Notes: generated from the sequence alone by a model not told the origin. Positions 8,246-16,294 are shown, counted from the first letter of the stretch. The stretch is 16,557 bases of DNA from an uncultured Trueperaceae bacterium (GCA_937907415.1 CALCHY010000173.1:1-16557), one strand, 5' to 3'. Numbers and translations are program-made.

Positions 8246-9375
8246 AGTTCGAGCAGGAGCTGAGCGGCCAGCGCGGCCCGGACGGCCAGGGAGTCGATGA
8301 CCACGTGCTCGGTGATCCCGTGCGCGCCGGCTCCGACGGCGCCGAGGCCGTCGACCGAGGCCGTCCCCACGCCAGCTGTCAGGTTCGCATCGCTGCCGCC
8401 GCCGCCCGGCGCGCCCCTCAGCTCCAGTCCGACGGCCGTGCCGGCCCTGCGGAGGGCGTCGGCGAGGGCGTCGGAGACCATGCCGGCCTCGAACGGTGGG
8501 CGGTGGAAAGCGCCGGTCACCTCGAGCCCGGCGCGCGGGTCATGGGGCTGCAACGCCTTCAGCACCCCCTCGATGCGTTCCATCTCGGAGCGCGTCACGG
8601 CCCTTACGCTCACCTCGGCCTCGGCGGCGGCGGGCACGACGTTCGGTCGGTCGCCGCCCTGGATGGTCCCGACGCTCAGGGTCGTCCCGCTCCCGAAGTC
8701 GGTCATCCCCTGCACGGCCACCACCTGGCGAGCCAGCTCCTCGATGGCGTTGACGCCCTCCGCCAGCCCCGACGCGGCGTGCGCGGCCACGCCCCGGGTG
8801 CGCAGAGTGAACCGGCCCGACGCCTTGCGGCTTCGGGTGTAGGCGTTCACGTCGTCGGTGCCCTCGAAGACGAGGGCGAACGCGCTCCTGCGCGCCTCCC
8901 GCTCGATGAGCGGACGCGACAGGCGGCTCTGCATCTCCTCGTCGGAGTTGAAGATCATCGTCACCGGGCGTGCCGGCGTCAGCCCCGAGCGGACCAGCCC
9001 TTCCATGGCGGCCAGCATGATCACCAGCCCGGACTTCATGTCGGCCGTTCCCGGCCCGTACGCCTTGCCGCCTTCGACCCGGAATGGTCGATCGGCCAGT
9101 GTGCCGGCGGGGAGGACGGTGTCCATGTGCCCGATGAGCAGGATCTGGTCGCCCGCGCCGCGCCCCGGGAAGCGCCCTATGACGTTGTGGCCGCGTTCGA
9201 TCTGTTCGTCCAGCTCCACCTGGGCGCCCAGCGCCCTCAGCTTGGCCTGGACGTACTCGCCCAGCTCGTTGACCCGGGCCGGCTCCAGCGTCGGCGTCTC
9301 GATCTCCACCATCTCGCGCAGCATGGCCAGCAGGGCATCGCCCCGTCCTTCGAAGTAGCGCTTCAAGTCCGACAC
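8242..9375 (-). CDS. M20 metallopeptidase, carboxypeptidase G2-like
   Basis: A 377-residue zinc hydrolase of the M20/M28 clan, closest in style to glutamate carboxypeptidase (carboxypeptidase G2). It would cleave an amide bond next to a free carboxylate in the cytoplasm. Metal and catalytic positions are visible: H83 and D85 (GHMDTV), D112 (GPGTADMKSG), the E146-E147 pair (NSDEE), E171 (VFEGTD) and H357 (GITEHV). A lid/dimerisation domain fills about 180-290. The GTG start at 9375 has a textbook AGGAGG at 9380-9385, while the long upstream extension of the frame is shadow of dppB. Beside hyuAB, an M20 enzyme could take the role of N-carbamoyl-amino-acid hydrolase, but the G2-like motifs fit an acyl-amino-acid or dipeptide substrate equally well. 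Confidence 0.92.
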   Translation of the reverse strand: MSDLKRYFEGRGDALLAMLREMVEIETPTLEPARVNELGEYVQAKLRALGAQVELDEQIERGHNVIGRFPGRGAGDQILLIGHMDTVLPAGTLADRPFRVEGGKAYGPGTADMKSGLVIMLAAMEGLVRSGLTPARPVTMIFNSDEEMQSRLSRPLIEREARRSAFALVFEGTDDVNAYTRSRKASGRFTLRTRGVAAHAASGLAEGVNAIEELARQVVAVQGMTDFGSGTTLSVGTIQGGDRPNVVPAAAEAEVSVRAVTRSEMERIEGVLKALQPHDPRAGLEVTGAFHRPPFEAGMVSDALADALRRAGTAVGLELRGAPGGGGSDANLTAGVGTASVDGLGAVGAGAHGITEHVVIDSLAVRAALAAQLLLEL

Positions 9376-9410
9376 GGTTCCTCCTTGGGGTGCGGTGAGG
9401 CCCGGTCGCC

Positions 9411-10355
9411 TCACGTGTATTCGATCCGGGGGTCGATGAGGGCGTAGCTGAGGTCCACCAGCAGGTTGACGACGACGTTGATGGCGGCGACGAAGAGGAT
9501 CATCCCCTGGATAACGGGATAGTCGCGGCGCTGGACGGCCTCGATCATCAGGCGGCCCAGGCCGGGGAGGCTGAAAACGCTTTCCACCACAATCGAGCCG
9601 CTCAGAAGGACCGTGACGACGACACCGATGACGGTCACCACCGAGACGAGCGCGTTCCTGAGCGCGTGACGGAAGATCACCGAGCGCGGGCTGAGGCCCT
9701 TGGCCCGCGCCGTCCGCACGTAGTCGAGGCCGAGGACCTCCAGCATCGAGGTGCGCGTCATCCGCGTGATGATCGCGGACTGGCTGAAGCCGAGCGCCAG
9801 GGCGGGCAGGGTGAGCGAGTGCAGGGTCCGCATGAGCCCTTCGTCCAGCGGCACGTAGCCCGCCACCGGGAAGAGGCGCCACGTGACCGAGAACAGGAGG
9901 ATGAGGTTGATGCCGAGCCAGAAGTTCGGCATCGACACGCCCAGGAGCGAGGTCACGAGCAGCGTCTGGTCGAGCGCCGAGTTGCGGTACACGGCGCTGG
10001 CCACGCCGGCCAGCAGGCCGATCGTCAGGGCAATCAGCAGGCTGTAGGCCGTCAGCACGAGCGTCGGCTCGAGGCGCCCCACGATGCTCTGCAGTACCGG
10101 ACGGCTGGTGTAGATCGAACGGCCGAAGTCGCCCAGCACGGCGTTGCCGGCCCAGCTGCCGAACTGGACCAGCAGCGGCCGGTCGAGCCCGAGCTGCTCG
10201 CGCATGCGCTCCACGTCCTCGGTCGTCGCGTCATCCCCGAGGATGTTGGCGGCTGGATCGCCGGGCGTGAGGTGCACGAGGGCAAAGCTGACCACCGCCA
10301 CCACCAGCAGCACCGGCAGCAGGGCGAAGATGCGGCGCAGTACGTAGACGGTCAT
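9411..10355 (-). CDS. dppB: Peptide-type ABC transporter permease, DppB family
   Basis: A 314-residue inner-membrane permease that forms half of the translocation pore of a peptide-type ABC importer. It has the DppB N-terminus (YVLRRIFALLPVLLVVAVVS, with a first membrane span about 9-30 followed by HLTPGDPA). The EAA cytoplasmic loop that docks the ATPase is at about 211-236 (DYVRTARAKGLSPRSVIFRH). The family ending YALIDPRIEY is present. It starts at an ATG overlapping the dppC stop by four bases (ATGA). A 35-base gap with a strong ribosome-binding site separates it from the M20 gene. It should pair with DppC and the solute-binding protein; the ATPase partners are not encoded in this window. 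Confidence 0.94.
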   Translation of the reverse strand: MTVYVLRRIFALLPVLLVVAVVSFALVHLTPGDPAANILGDDATTEDVERMREQLGLDRPLLVQFGSWAGNAVLGDFGRSIYTSRPVLQSIVGRLEPTLVLTAYSLLIALTIGLLAGVASAVYRNSALDQTLLVTSLLGVSMPNFWLGINLILLFSVTWRLFPVAGYVPLDEGLMRTLHSLTLPALALGFSQSAIITRMTRTSMLEVLGLDYVRTARAKGLSPRSVIFRHALRNALVSVVTVIGVVVTVLLSGSIVVESVFSLPGLGRLMIEAVQRRDYPVIQGMILFVAAINVVVNLLVDLSYALIDPRIEYT

Positions 10356-11197
10356 CCGCCGCCACCGCCCGGCGCCCGCTTGAGGCGGGGATCGAGCAGG
10401 TCGCGGAGCCCGTCACCCAGCAGGTTCAGGCTCAGGACGGTCAGCATGATGGCCACGCCGGGGAAGATCGAGGTCCAGGGGGCGAGGACCATGTAGGCGC
10501 GCCCCTCGCTCAGGATGTTGCCCCAGGTCGGCAGCTCGGGCGGGGCGCCCACGCCCAGGAAGCTCAGCGACGCTTCGGAGAGGACGGCGTAGGCGAACAC
10601 GAACGTCAGCTGCACGTTGATCGGCCCGAGGGCGTTGGGGGCAATGTGGCGCCAGATCAGCTGGCGGTCGACGCTGCCGAGGGCACGGGCGGCCTCGACG
10701 TACTGAAGGCCGCGGACCTCCATCACCGTCGCGCGCGCCACGCGCGCCACCCGCGGCACGTAGACGATGCTGAGCGCGATAATCAGGTTCGCCGAGTTGG
10801 GGCCCAGGCTGCCGATGAGCGCGATGGCCAGGAGGAGGGAGGGGATGGCCATGAGGCCGTCCATGATTCGCATGAGCACGTCGTCGAGGCGGCGGTAGAA
10901 GCCCGACAGCAGGCCGAGCGTGGAGCCGACGAGGCCGGTCACGAGCACGACTATCGCGCCGATGCTCAGCGACGTCCGGCCGCCGTAGACGACCCGGCTG
11001 AAGACGTCGCGGCCCAGGTAGTCGGTCCCGAACGGGTGGTTGCGCGAGGGCGCCTCAAGACGCTCCAGCGGGGTGATAGTGGTGGGCTCGTGCCAAGCTA
11101 TCGACGGCGCCAGCAACGACACCAGGGCGAGCAATACGAACGTCAGCAGCCCCGCCACCGACACCTTGCTGTTGAAGAACCGCCTGAGGGCGGTCAC
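10352..11197 (-). CDS. dppC: Peptide-type ABC transporter permease, DppC family
   Basis: A 281-residue inner-membrane permease, partner of DppB. The N-terminal helix (LRRFFNSKVSVAGLLTFVLL) leads to the DppC hallmark HPFGTDYLGRDVFSR (54-68). The EAA loop is at 166-190 (QYVEAARALGSVDRQLIWRH), and SFLGVGAPPELPTWGNIL plus the LLDPRLKR ending are typical. The C-terminus is a short glycine run. The open frame begins further upstream at 11266 inside the M29 gene. I prefer the GTG at 11197, because it follows a G-rich ribosome-binding site (GGGGTGGGGGG) and overlaps the stop of a 19-codon ORF that links it to the M29 gene. The resulting length is normal for the family. Confidence 0.9.
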   Translation of the reverse strand: MTALRRFFNSKVSVAGLLTFVLLALVSLLAPSIAWHEPTTITPLERLEAPSRNHPFGTDYLGRDVFSRVVYGGRTSLSIGAIVVLVTGLVGSTLGLLSGFYRRLDDVLMRIMDGLMAIPSLLLAIALIGSLGPNSANLIIALSIVYVPRVARVARATVMEVRGLQYVEAARALGSVDRQLIWRHIAPNALGPINVQLTFVFAYAVLSEASLSFLGVGAPPELPTWGNILSEGRAYMVLAPWTSIFPGVAIMLTVLSLNLLGDGLRDLLDPRLKRAPGGGGG

Positions 11198-11253
11198 CAG
11201 TATCCCCCCACCCCGCGGTTTGTCCGGCAACCTGAAGTGAGGGTGCGCTTCAT
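11194..11253 (-). CDS. 19-codon ORF bridging the M29 gene and dppC
   Basis: An ATG at 11253 overlaps the TGA of the M29 gene (ATGA). The frame runs 19 codons (MKRTLTSGC... ending YW) to a TGA at 11194 that overlaps the GTG start of dppC (GTGA). A ribosome finishing the M29 protein could re-initiate, translate this peptide and re-initiate again at dppC. I see no family or membrane segment. It is most likely a coupling device if it is translated at all; chance is the alternative. Confidence 0.4.
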   Translation of the reverse strand: MKRTLTSGCRTNRGVGGYW

Positions 11254-12221
11254 AGCAGCAGTTCACCGTCCCGCATAATCACCTGGTCGTCGACGGTGAT
11301 CGTCGGGTTGTTGACGATGAAGTCGTAATGGCACTTGGCCTTTATCACGCCGCCAAGCGTGTTGCTGGTGCCGATCCCGAAGTGGCAGGTCGTGTCGACG
11401 CCTTCGTCCTCCAGCATTCTGCCGATGAGGCGGCAGTACGGGTTCATGCCGATGCCGAGTTCTGCCAAGTTGTACACGTTGGGATCGTCGAGATCTTCCC
11501 ACGACTCGCGGACGCGGTCGGCCTCCCAGCCGCCATCTATCGAGACGACGTTCCCATCGACGACCTGGAGCGTCACTGGCCTCTCTAGCACGCCGATCCC
11601 GAGGTAGGGAATGCTCGCGTCGGCGACGATGGTGCCGTGCCCCGTAACGGGGGAAACGGGCGCCTCGATGTCTGGGATCGGGTGGAAGGTGCCAGCGCGA
11701 ACGACGCCCGTCTTGGCGTGTGGGCTACCCAGCCGGCCCCTTATGTCAAGGGTTATGTTGGTGCCCGACGGGGAGGTGACCGTGACGGTGCTGCCCTGGT
11801 CGAACGCCGCCGCAACCCGCATTACCCGCGGCTCGATGGCGTGGAAGTCGGCTTCGATGCCTCCGCCCGCCATCATTTCGGGGATCCACTGGGTAAGAGC
11901 CGCTACCCGGCCGCCCTTGGCGCAGACGGCCTTGACCGCCTCGGTGTGCGTCAGAGAAACCTGCACGGCCAGGAAAACCACGTCGGCTTCCAGCATCGCT
12001 GCGGCGACGGCAGCAGGCGGCTCGCCCGAGTCCGTCTTCGCGCGCTCGGTCCGCAGCAGGCGCGTCTCGGCGCCAGCCTCTTCGAGCGCCGTCATCAGCG
12101 CATCGCCCATGGCGACGTCGGTGTCGGAGTCGAGCACGACCAGGGCTCTCTCGCCGCGCTGTACTCCGGTCACATGGCCCGCCAGGCGGCGCGCGCCGAA
12201 CATCAGATCCAGTTGTTTCAT
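11250..12221 (-). CDS. M29 aminopeptidase / NicX-like metalloenzyme
   Basis: A 323-residue protein of the M29 (AmpS/AmpT) aminopeptidase-like family, which also contains NicX-type 2,5-dihydroxypyridine dioxygenases. The candidate metal ligands keep the family order and approximate spacing: E186 (IPDIEAPV), E254 (NLAELGIGMNP), H280 (CHFGIGTSN), H298 and D300 (KCHYDF). The N-terminal half is the usual alpha/beta domain (LVVLDSDTDVAMGDAL, then a strand at VVFLAV). It is shorter than the ~410-residue classical M29 peptidases and nearer NicX-like members, so peptide, amide or heterocycle ring chemistry are all possible. As the first gene of the operon it is predicted to start at the ATG at 12221, six bases after a -10 box with no ribosome-binding site, that is, on a leaderless message. 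Confidence 0.85.
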   Translation of the reverse strand: MKQLDLMFGARRLAGHVTGVQRGERALVVLDSDTDVAMGDALMTALEEAGAETRLLRTERAKTDSGEPPAAVAAAMLEADVVFLAVQVSLTHTEAVKAVCAKGGRVAALTQWIPEMMAGGGIEADFHAIEPRVMRVAAAFDQGSTVTVTSPSGTNITLDIRGRLGSPHAKTGVVRAGTFHPIPDIEAPVSPVTGHGTIVADASIPYLGIGVLERPVTLQVVDGNVVSIDGGWEADRVRESWEDLDDPNVYNLAELGIGMNPYCRLIGRMLEDEGVDTTCHFGIGTSNTLGGVIKAKCHYDFIVNNPTITVDDQVIMRDGELLL

Positions 12222-12227
12222 GGCGGG

Positions 12228-12256
12228 ATGCTTGCATGGCGCCCATTGGCTGTCAA
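12228..12256 (-). promoter_or_regulatory. Predicted promoter of the M29-dppCB-M20-hyuAB operon
   Basis: A perfect -35 TTGACA (12251-12256, reverse strand) and a -10-like AAGCAT (12228-12233) are 17 bases apart. Six bases separate the -10 box from the ATG, which puts the predicted transcript start on the A of the start codon. The -35 box is embedded in the first unit of the candidate operator. Confidence 0.6.
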
Positions 12257-12273
12257 TCTTGATTGGCGCTCAA
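12246..12273. promoter_or_regulatory. Candidate operator, two units at 17-bp period
   Basis: TTGGCTGTCAA (12246-12256) and TTGGCGCTCAA (12263-12273) are separated by TCTTGA. Each unit is a rough dyad of the form TTG...CAA. The 18 bases 12245-12262 recur exactly at 4498-4515 in front of the solute-binding-protein gene. The site lies between the divergent promoters of the M29 operon and the HTH/citrate-synthase-like gene and would cover the former's -35 box. Confidence 0.65.
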
Positions 12274-12276
12274 CGT

Positions 12277-12305
12277 TTGTGCATGAGCCGCTGAATCTGT
12301 ACAGT
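12277..12305 (+). promoter_or_regulatory. Predicted leaderless promoter of the HTH/citrate-synthase-like gene
   Basis: TTGTGC (12277-12282) and TACAGT (12300-12305) are 17 bases apart, and six bases separate TACAGT from the ATG at 12312. The transcript should therefore start on the A of ATG, with no room for a ribosome-binding site. It abuts the candidate operator, so the regulator may control itself. Confidence 0.55.
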
Positions 12306-12311
12306 ACGGTC

Positions 12312-13532
12312 ATGCGAGATGACAGCTTGGGGGCAGACGAGGCAGCGAAGATCCTCGGCGTAAGCAAGGCGACACTCTACTCGTACGTCAGCAGGGGGAT
12401 GCTCACCTCGCGCGTAGTGGCGCCGGGGAGCCGGAAGCGCGCCTACGACAGGGCGGAGCTGATGTCGCTCAAGCATCGGTCCAGCTTCCGCAAGGATCCC
12501 GAGACGGCCGCCGCCGAAGTCATCGAGTTCGGAATCCCCATCCTCACGACAAGCATCTCGCAGATAACCGAGACGGAGCATTCCTACCGCGGCGTGAGCT
12601 CACGGGAGCTGGCTCAGGAGTACAGCTTCGAGCAGGTAGCCGAGTTCCTCTGGACCGGCCGTTGGGCTGGCCCGACGCTTCCCGACCCCGACCCCGCCTG
12701 GACAGAACCGCTGGACCTCGGCCTGCTTGAGTCCGTTGACCGCGACCTGGCGCCCATAGAGCAGATGCAGTCGATGCTTCCCAGGCTGCAACACCGCAAT
12801 CTGCACGCTTACCGGACAACCCCCGAGGCGCTCCTCGGCAGCGCCATAGAGCTTATCCGCTACCTCGTCTACCTAAGCGTAGAAAACGACCACCCCGGGA
12901 GGATCAGCGAGAGCCTGGCCGCGAGCTGGAGAGTCGACGCTTCCGTCCTCGAGAGGCTCCTCACCGTAGTCGCCGACCACGAGTTGAACATCGCCACTTT
13001 CACCGCCCGGTGCGCGGCCAGCGCGGGCTCGACGCTCTACCAGGCCGTGCTCGCTGGCCTGGCCGCGCTCCAAGGCTATCGCCACTTGTTCGGCCAGGTG
13101 TCGGAAGCGAAGCTATTCATTGGCGAGGTGATCGCGAGCGGCGACCCGGAGGCTGTGGTACGGAGCTACCTCAGGCGTCGCGGCGGCATCCCCGGCGTGC
13201 AGAACCCTTACCGGCGCCTGTACACCGGCCCGGACCCGCGGGTGGTGACGCTCATCGACAACCTTGCTGGCACCGAGCATCACCAGCTGTTGCTGCGGAC
13301 CATGGAGCTCATCGACGTCGCCACCAAGGAGCCGCCGCGGATTGACTTCGCCCTAGCGGCGTCGGAACCGCTGCTCGGACTGCCGCACGACTCGATCCAT
13401 TCGATGATCGCAATCGGCCGCACGGCCGGGATGATCGCGCATGTCTTCGAACAGTACGGCTCGGAACGCGTGATCCGCCCTCGCGCCCGGTACGTCGGGG
13501 AGACAAGGCCACGCAACCGCTCCGGTAGGTGA
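12312..13532 (+). CDS. HTH protein with degenerate citrate-synthase-like domain, candidate regulator
   Basis: A 406-residue fusion. Residues 7-50 are a MerR/excisionase-type helix-turn-helix (DEAAKILGVSKATLYSYVSRG, then a wing with RKRAYDRAEL). Residues ~70-395 have the citrate-synthase fold: YRGVSSRELA (92-101), ADHELN (221-226), GRTAGMIAH (369-377) and the RPRARYVG ending (389-396). Compared with E. coli citrate synthase, the first catalytic histidine is kept (H258), but the following GGAN is replaced by LFGQ. The second histidine aligns with N298 (IPGVQNP, normally GFGHP or GFGHR). The aspartate is kept (D345, RIDF). An enzyme is therefore unlikely, and a DNA-binding sensor of a carboxylate or acyl-CoA-like ligand is my inference. 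The frame is open far upstream on top of the M29 gene. I chose the ATG at 12312 because the HTH begins there and a leaderless promoter fits it. Confidence 0.85.
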   Translation: MRDDSLGADEAAKILGVSKATLYSYVSRGMLTSRVVAPGSRKRAYDRAELMSLKHRSSFRKDPETAAAEVIEFGIPILTTSISQITETEHSYRGVSSRELAQEYSFEQVAEFLWTGRWAGPTLPDPDPAWTEPLDLGLLESVDRDLAPIEQMQSMLPRLQHRNLHAYRTTPEALLGSAIELIRYLVYLSVENDHPGRISESLAASWRVDASVLERLLTVVADHELNIATFTARCAASAGSTLYQAVLAGLAALQGYRHLFGQVSEAKLFIGEVIASGDPEAVVRSYLRRRGGIPGVQNPYRRLYTGPDPRVVTLIDNLAGTEHHQLLLRTMELIDVATKEPPRIDFALAASEPLLGLPHDSIHSMIAIGRTAGMIAHVFEQYGSERVIRPRARYVGETRPRNRSGR

Positions 13533-13543
13533 GCCAGCTCCGT

Positions 13544-13559
13544 GCGCCGCTCCGGGCGC
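13544..13559 (+). terminator. Weak hairpin after the regulator gene
   Basis: GCGCC (13544-13548) and GGCGC (13555-13559) form a 5-bp GC stem eleven bases after the stop codon. There is no T-run, so intrinsic termination is doubtful. Confidence 0.25.
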
Positions 13560-13650
13560 GAGGCGGACAAGCGCCACTCGGGAAGCTCGGGCAACGCCTC
13601 CCTCGCTCGACCGCCCCCACGGCGTGCTGCGCGAAGGGGTCCCGCCCAGC

Positions 13651-13721
13651 AACCGGATAGCGCCCCGTAAGCTCTGTAGATTAGGTGGCTTTGCGACTTT
13701 CTCGTGAGAGAAAGGAGCCAT
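13651..13721 (+). repeat. Left copy of a ~70-bp inverted repeat
   Basis: The 62 bases 13660-13721 match the reverse complement of 15924-15985 at 57 positions. Weaker similarity continues outward to 13651/15995 with one indel. Internally it folds: CTTTCTC (13697-13703), loop GTGA, GAGAAAG (13708-13714), flanked by GGCT/AGCC. This hairpin-bearing design resembles a REP-like unit or an element end. Confidence 0.85.
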
Positions 13722-14916
<1,195 letters not shown>

Positions 14917-14950
14917 CACCGAGACACGGTTGCTCCAGAGCCGGTCACCG

Positions 14951-15875
14951 CTAGGCCGCCAAGCCCACCTTCTCGCTGCCGGGCGTCGGCGTAGTCGACA
15001 CCGCCTCGAGCAGTCCCATGTCGAGGTATTTGCGGCCAGAGAGCCACTCCTCGCTCTGCTTCACGCACATGGTGGTCACCAGCCGCAGGCACGCCTCGCG
15101 GTTCGGGAAGATCCGAACCACCCTGGTGCGGCGTAGATCGCCTTCAGGTCGCTGGTGAGCGCCGCCTGGTGCTTGCGGGCCACCTTGCCGCGCGCGTTCC
15201 TAAGGAAATGCACGTGGCAACGTTGCCAGGCTGCGCCCGGGAAGTGGTGCTGGATGGCGCTCACCAGGCCGCGGTGATCGTCGCTGGTCACCAGCTGCAC
15301 GCCATTAAGGCCGCGCTCCTTGAGCTTGCGGAAGAGCGCGTCGTACGTCGCCTCGGATTCCGAGTCGGCCACGTCCACCGCCAGCAGCTCCCGCTGCCCG
15401 TCAGAGCGCACGCCCTTCGCCACCAGCACGCCCTGGCTCACCACCCGCCCATCGACCCTGACGTGCTCGTAGCGCGCGTCCACCATCAGGTAGGGGTACG
15501 CCACGGCGTCTAGGCGCCGCTCCCGCCGGGTGCTCACGCCCTCCAGGTACATCTCCATCAGCGACAGCACCAGCGCCTTCTCGCTGCGCTGGTACCGGTC
15601 GAAGAGCTCCGTCTTGAAGGTTCCCTCGCGGTCCATCGGCACCAGCAGGTGCAGCGTGCCCACGCGCGTCTTGAGCTGCCGGCTGCGGTAGCCGTTGCGG
15701 TAACCCCGCCGCTCCTCGGTGCGCTCGTGCGGGTCGGCGCGTTCAGGTGCAGGGTGATCTCCTCCTTCAACAGCCGCTGCAGCGTGCCCTGCACGATCTC
15801 ACGCAAGGAATCGGGTTGGTCTACCAGCGCCTGACTCAGGCGCGCCGACAAAGCACTATGGTTCGGTTGAGTCAT
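14951..15875 (-). pseudogene. IS256-family (mutator-type) transposase remnant with three lesions
   Basis: The gene starts at the ATG at 15875 (MTQPNHSALS), and its pieces align along an IS256 transposase in three stretches. The first frame runs to ...EEITLHLNA. A one-base loss near 15736 shifts to the frame ERTEERRGYRNGYRSRQLK. Around 15520 about 40-45 residues are missing in frame, between GVSTRR and ERRLDAVAYPYL. Near 15130 a larger deletion joins LKAIYAAP to RVVRIFPNREACLRL with a frame change, and the C-terminus ends at a TAG at 14951. The first two catalytic aspartates survive (MVDARYE and VTSDDHRGL). The catalytic glutamate lay in the deleted part, so the enzyme is inactive. Bases 15876-15917, with GTGGACACAACCC on the reverse strand, probably hold the element's 5' end. 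Confidence 0.88.
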
Positions 15876-15923
15876 CGTTCACTCCGTTCCAGGGTTGTGT
15901 CCACTTCCCATTCTGGAGGAGCA

Positions 15924-15995
15924 ATGGCTCCTGACTCTCACGAGAAAGTCGCAGAGCCACCTAATTCACAGAGCTTACGGGGCGCGATCGCGGTT
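15924..15995 (-). repeat. Right copy of the ~70-bp inverted repeat
   Basis: This is the reverse complement of 13651-13721, with five substitutions in the 62-base core. The central hairpin is partly degraded here (the GAGAAAG arm reads GAGAGTC), so the left copy is the better-preserved structure. Confidence 0.85.
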
Positions 15996-16164
15996 TGAAA
16001 GATACTCGAACTGCACGCCTGGAAGAATTGAATACTCTGGTTGCGAAGTACCTTCCAAATCAACCCACTCAAGATGCTCAAGTTAGACCTCTGTTAGCCG
16101 AGCCACAGTTGCCCTCGGCCGTAGACGCGAGTAAACCCGCGGCGGTCTCCAACAACTACCGTTC
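15996..16164. other. Unassigned sequence between insertion-sequence remnants
   Basis: A forward frame opens with TTG at 15995 and runs to 16207 (LKDTRTARLEELNTLVAKYL...). It has no ribosome-binding site and begins in the repeat. Base composition is visibly less GC-rich than the operon. I recognise no family; it may be a fragment cut off by the insertions. Confidence 0.25.
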
Positions 16165-16294
16165 TCACGCGCCGATCTCATTGGCGTGCGCTCCGTACCC
16201 GCACTAGGCCTGCGTTGGTCTCCTCCTCGCGCCCCGCCTCCAGAGCGACCTTGACCTTGAACTCCGGCGAGTAATGCAGGCGCTTCCTCTTCAT
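16165..16294 (-). pseudogene. IS3-family OrfA remnant, 5' end only
   Basis: From the ATG at 16294 the frame reads MKRKRLHYSPEFKVKVALEA, the typical opening of an IS3-family OrfA helix-turn-helix protein, then GREEETNAGLV. After that a frameshift is needed to continue as YGAHANEIGA, the usual YGVHPNQI-type turn, and a TGA (16165-16167) stands where the family has tryptophan. The original frame stops at 16178. Nothing of the rest of OrfA or of OrfB is visible downstream, so this is a relic. Confidence 0.75.

Noticed and set aside
12312..13532. Annotation as a genuine citrate synthase (gltA/prpC)
   Set aside because: An N-terminal helix-turn-helix is present, the second catalytic histidine is asparagine, and the GGAN loop is lost. 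Activity is unlikely.
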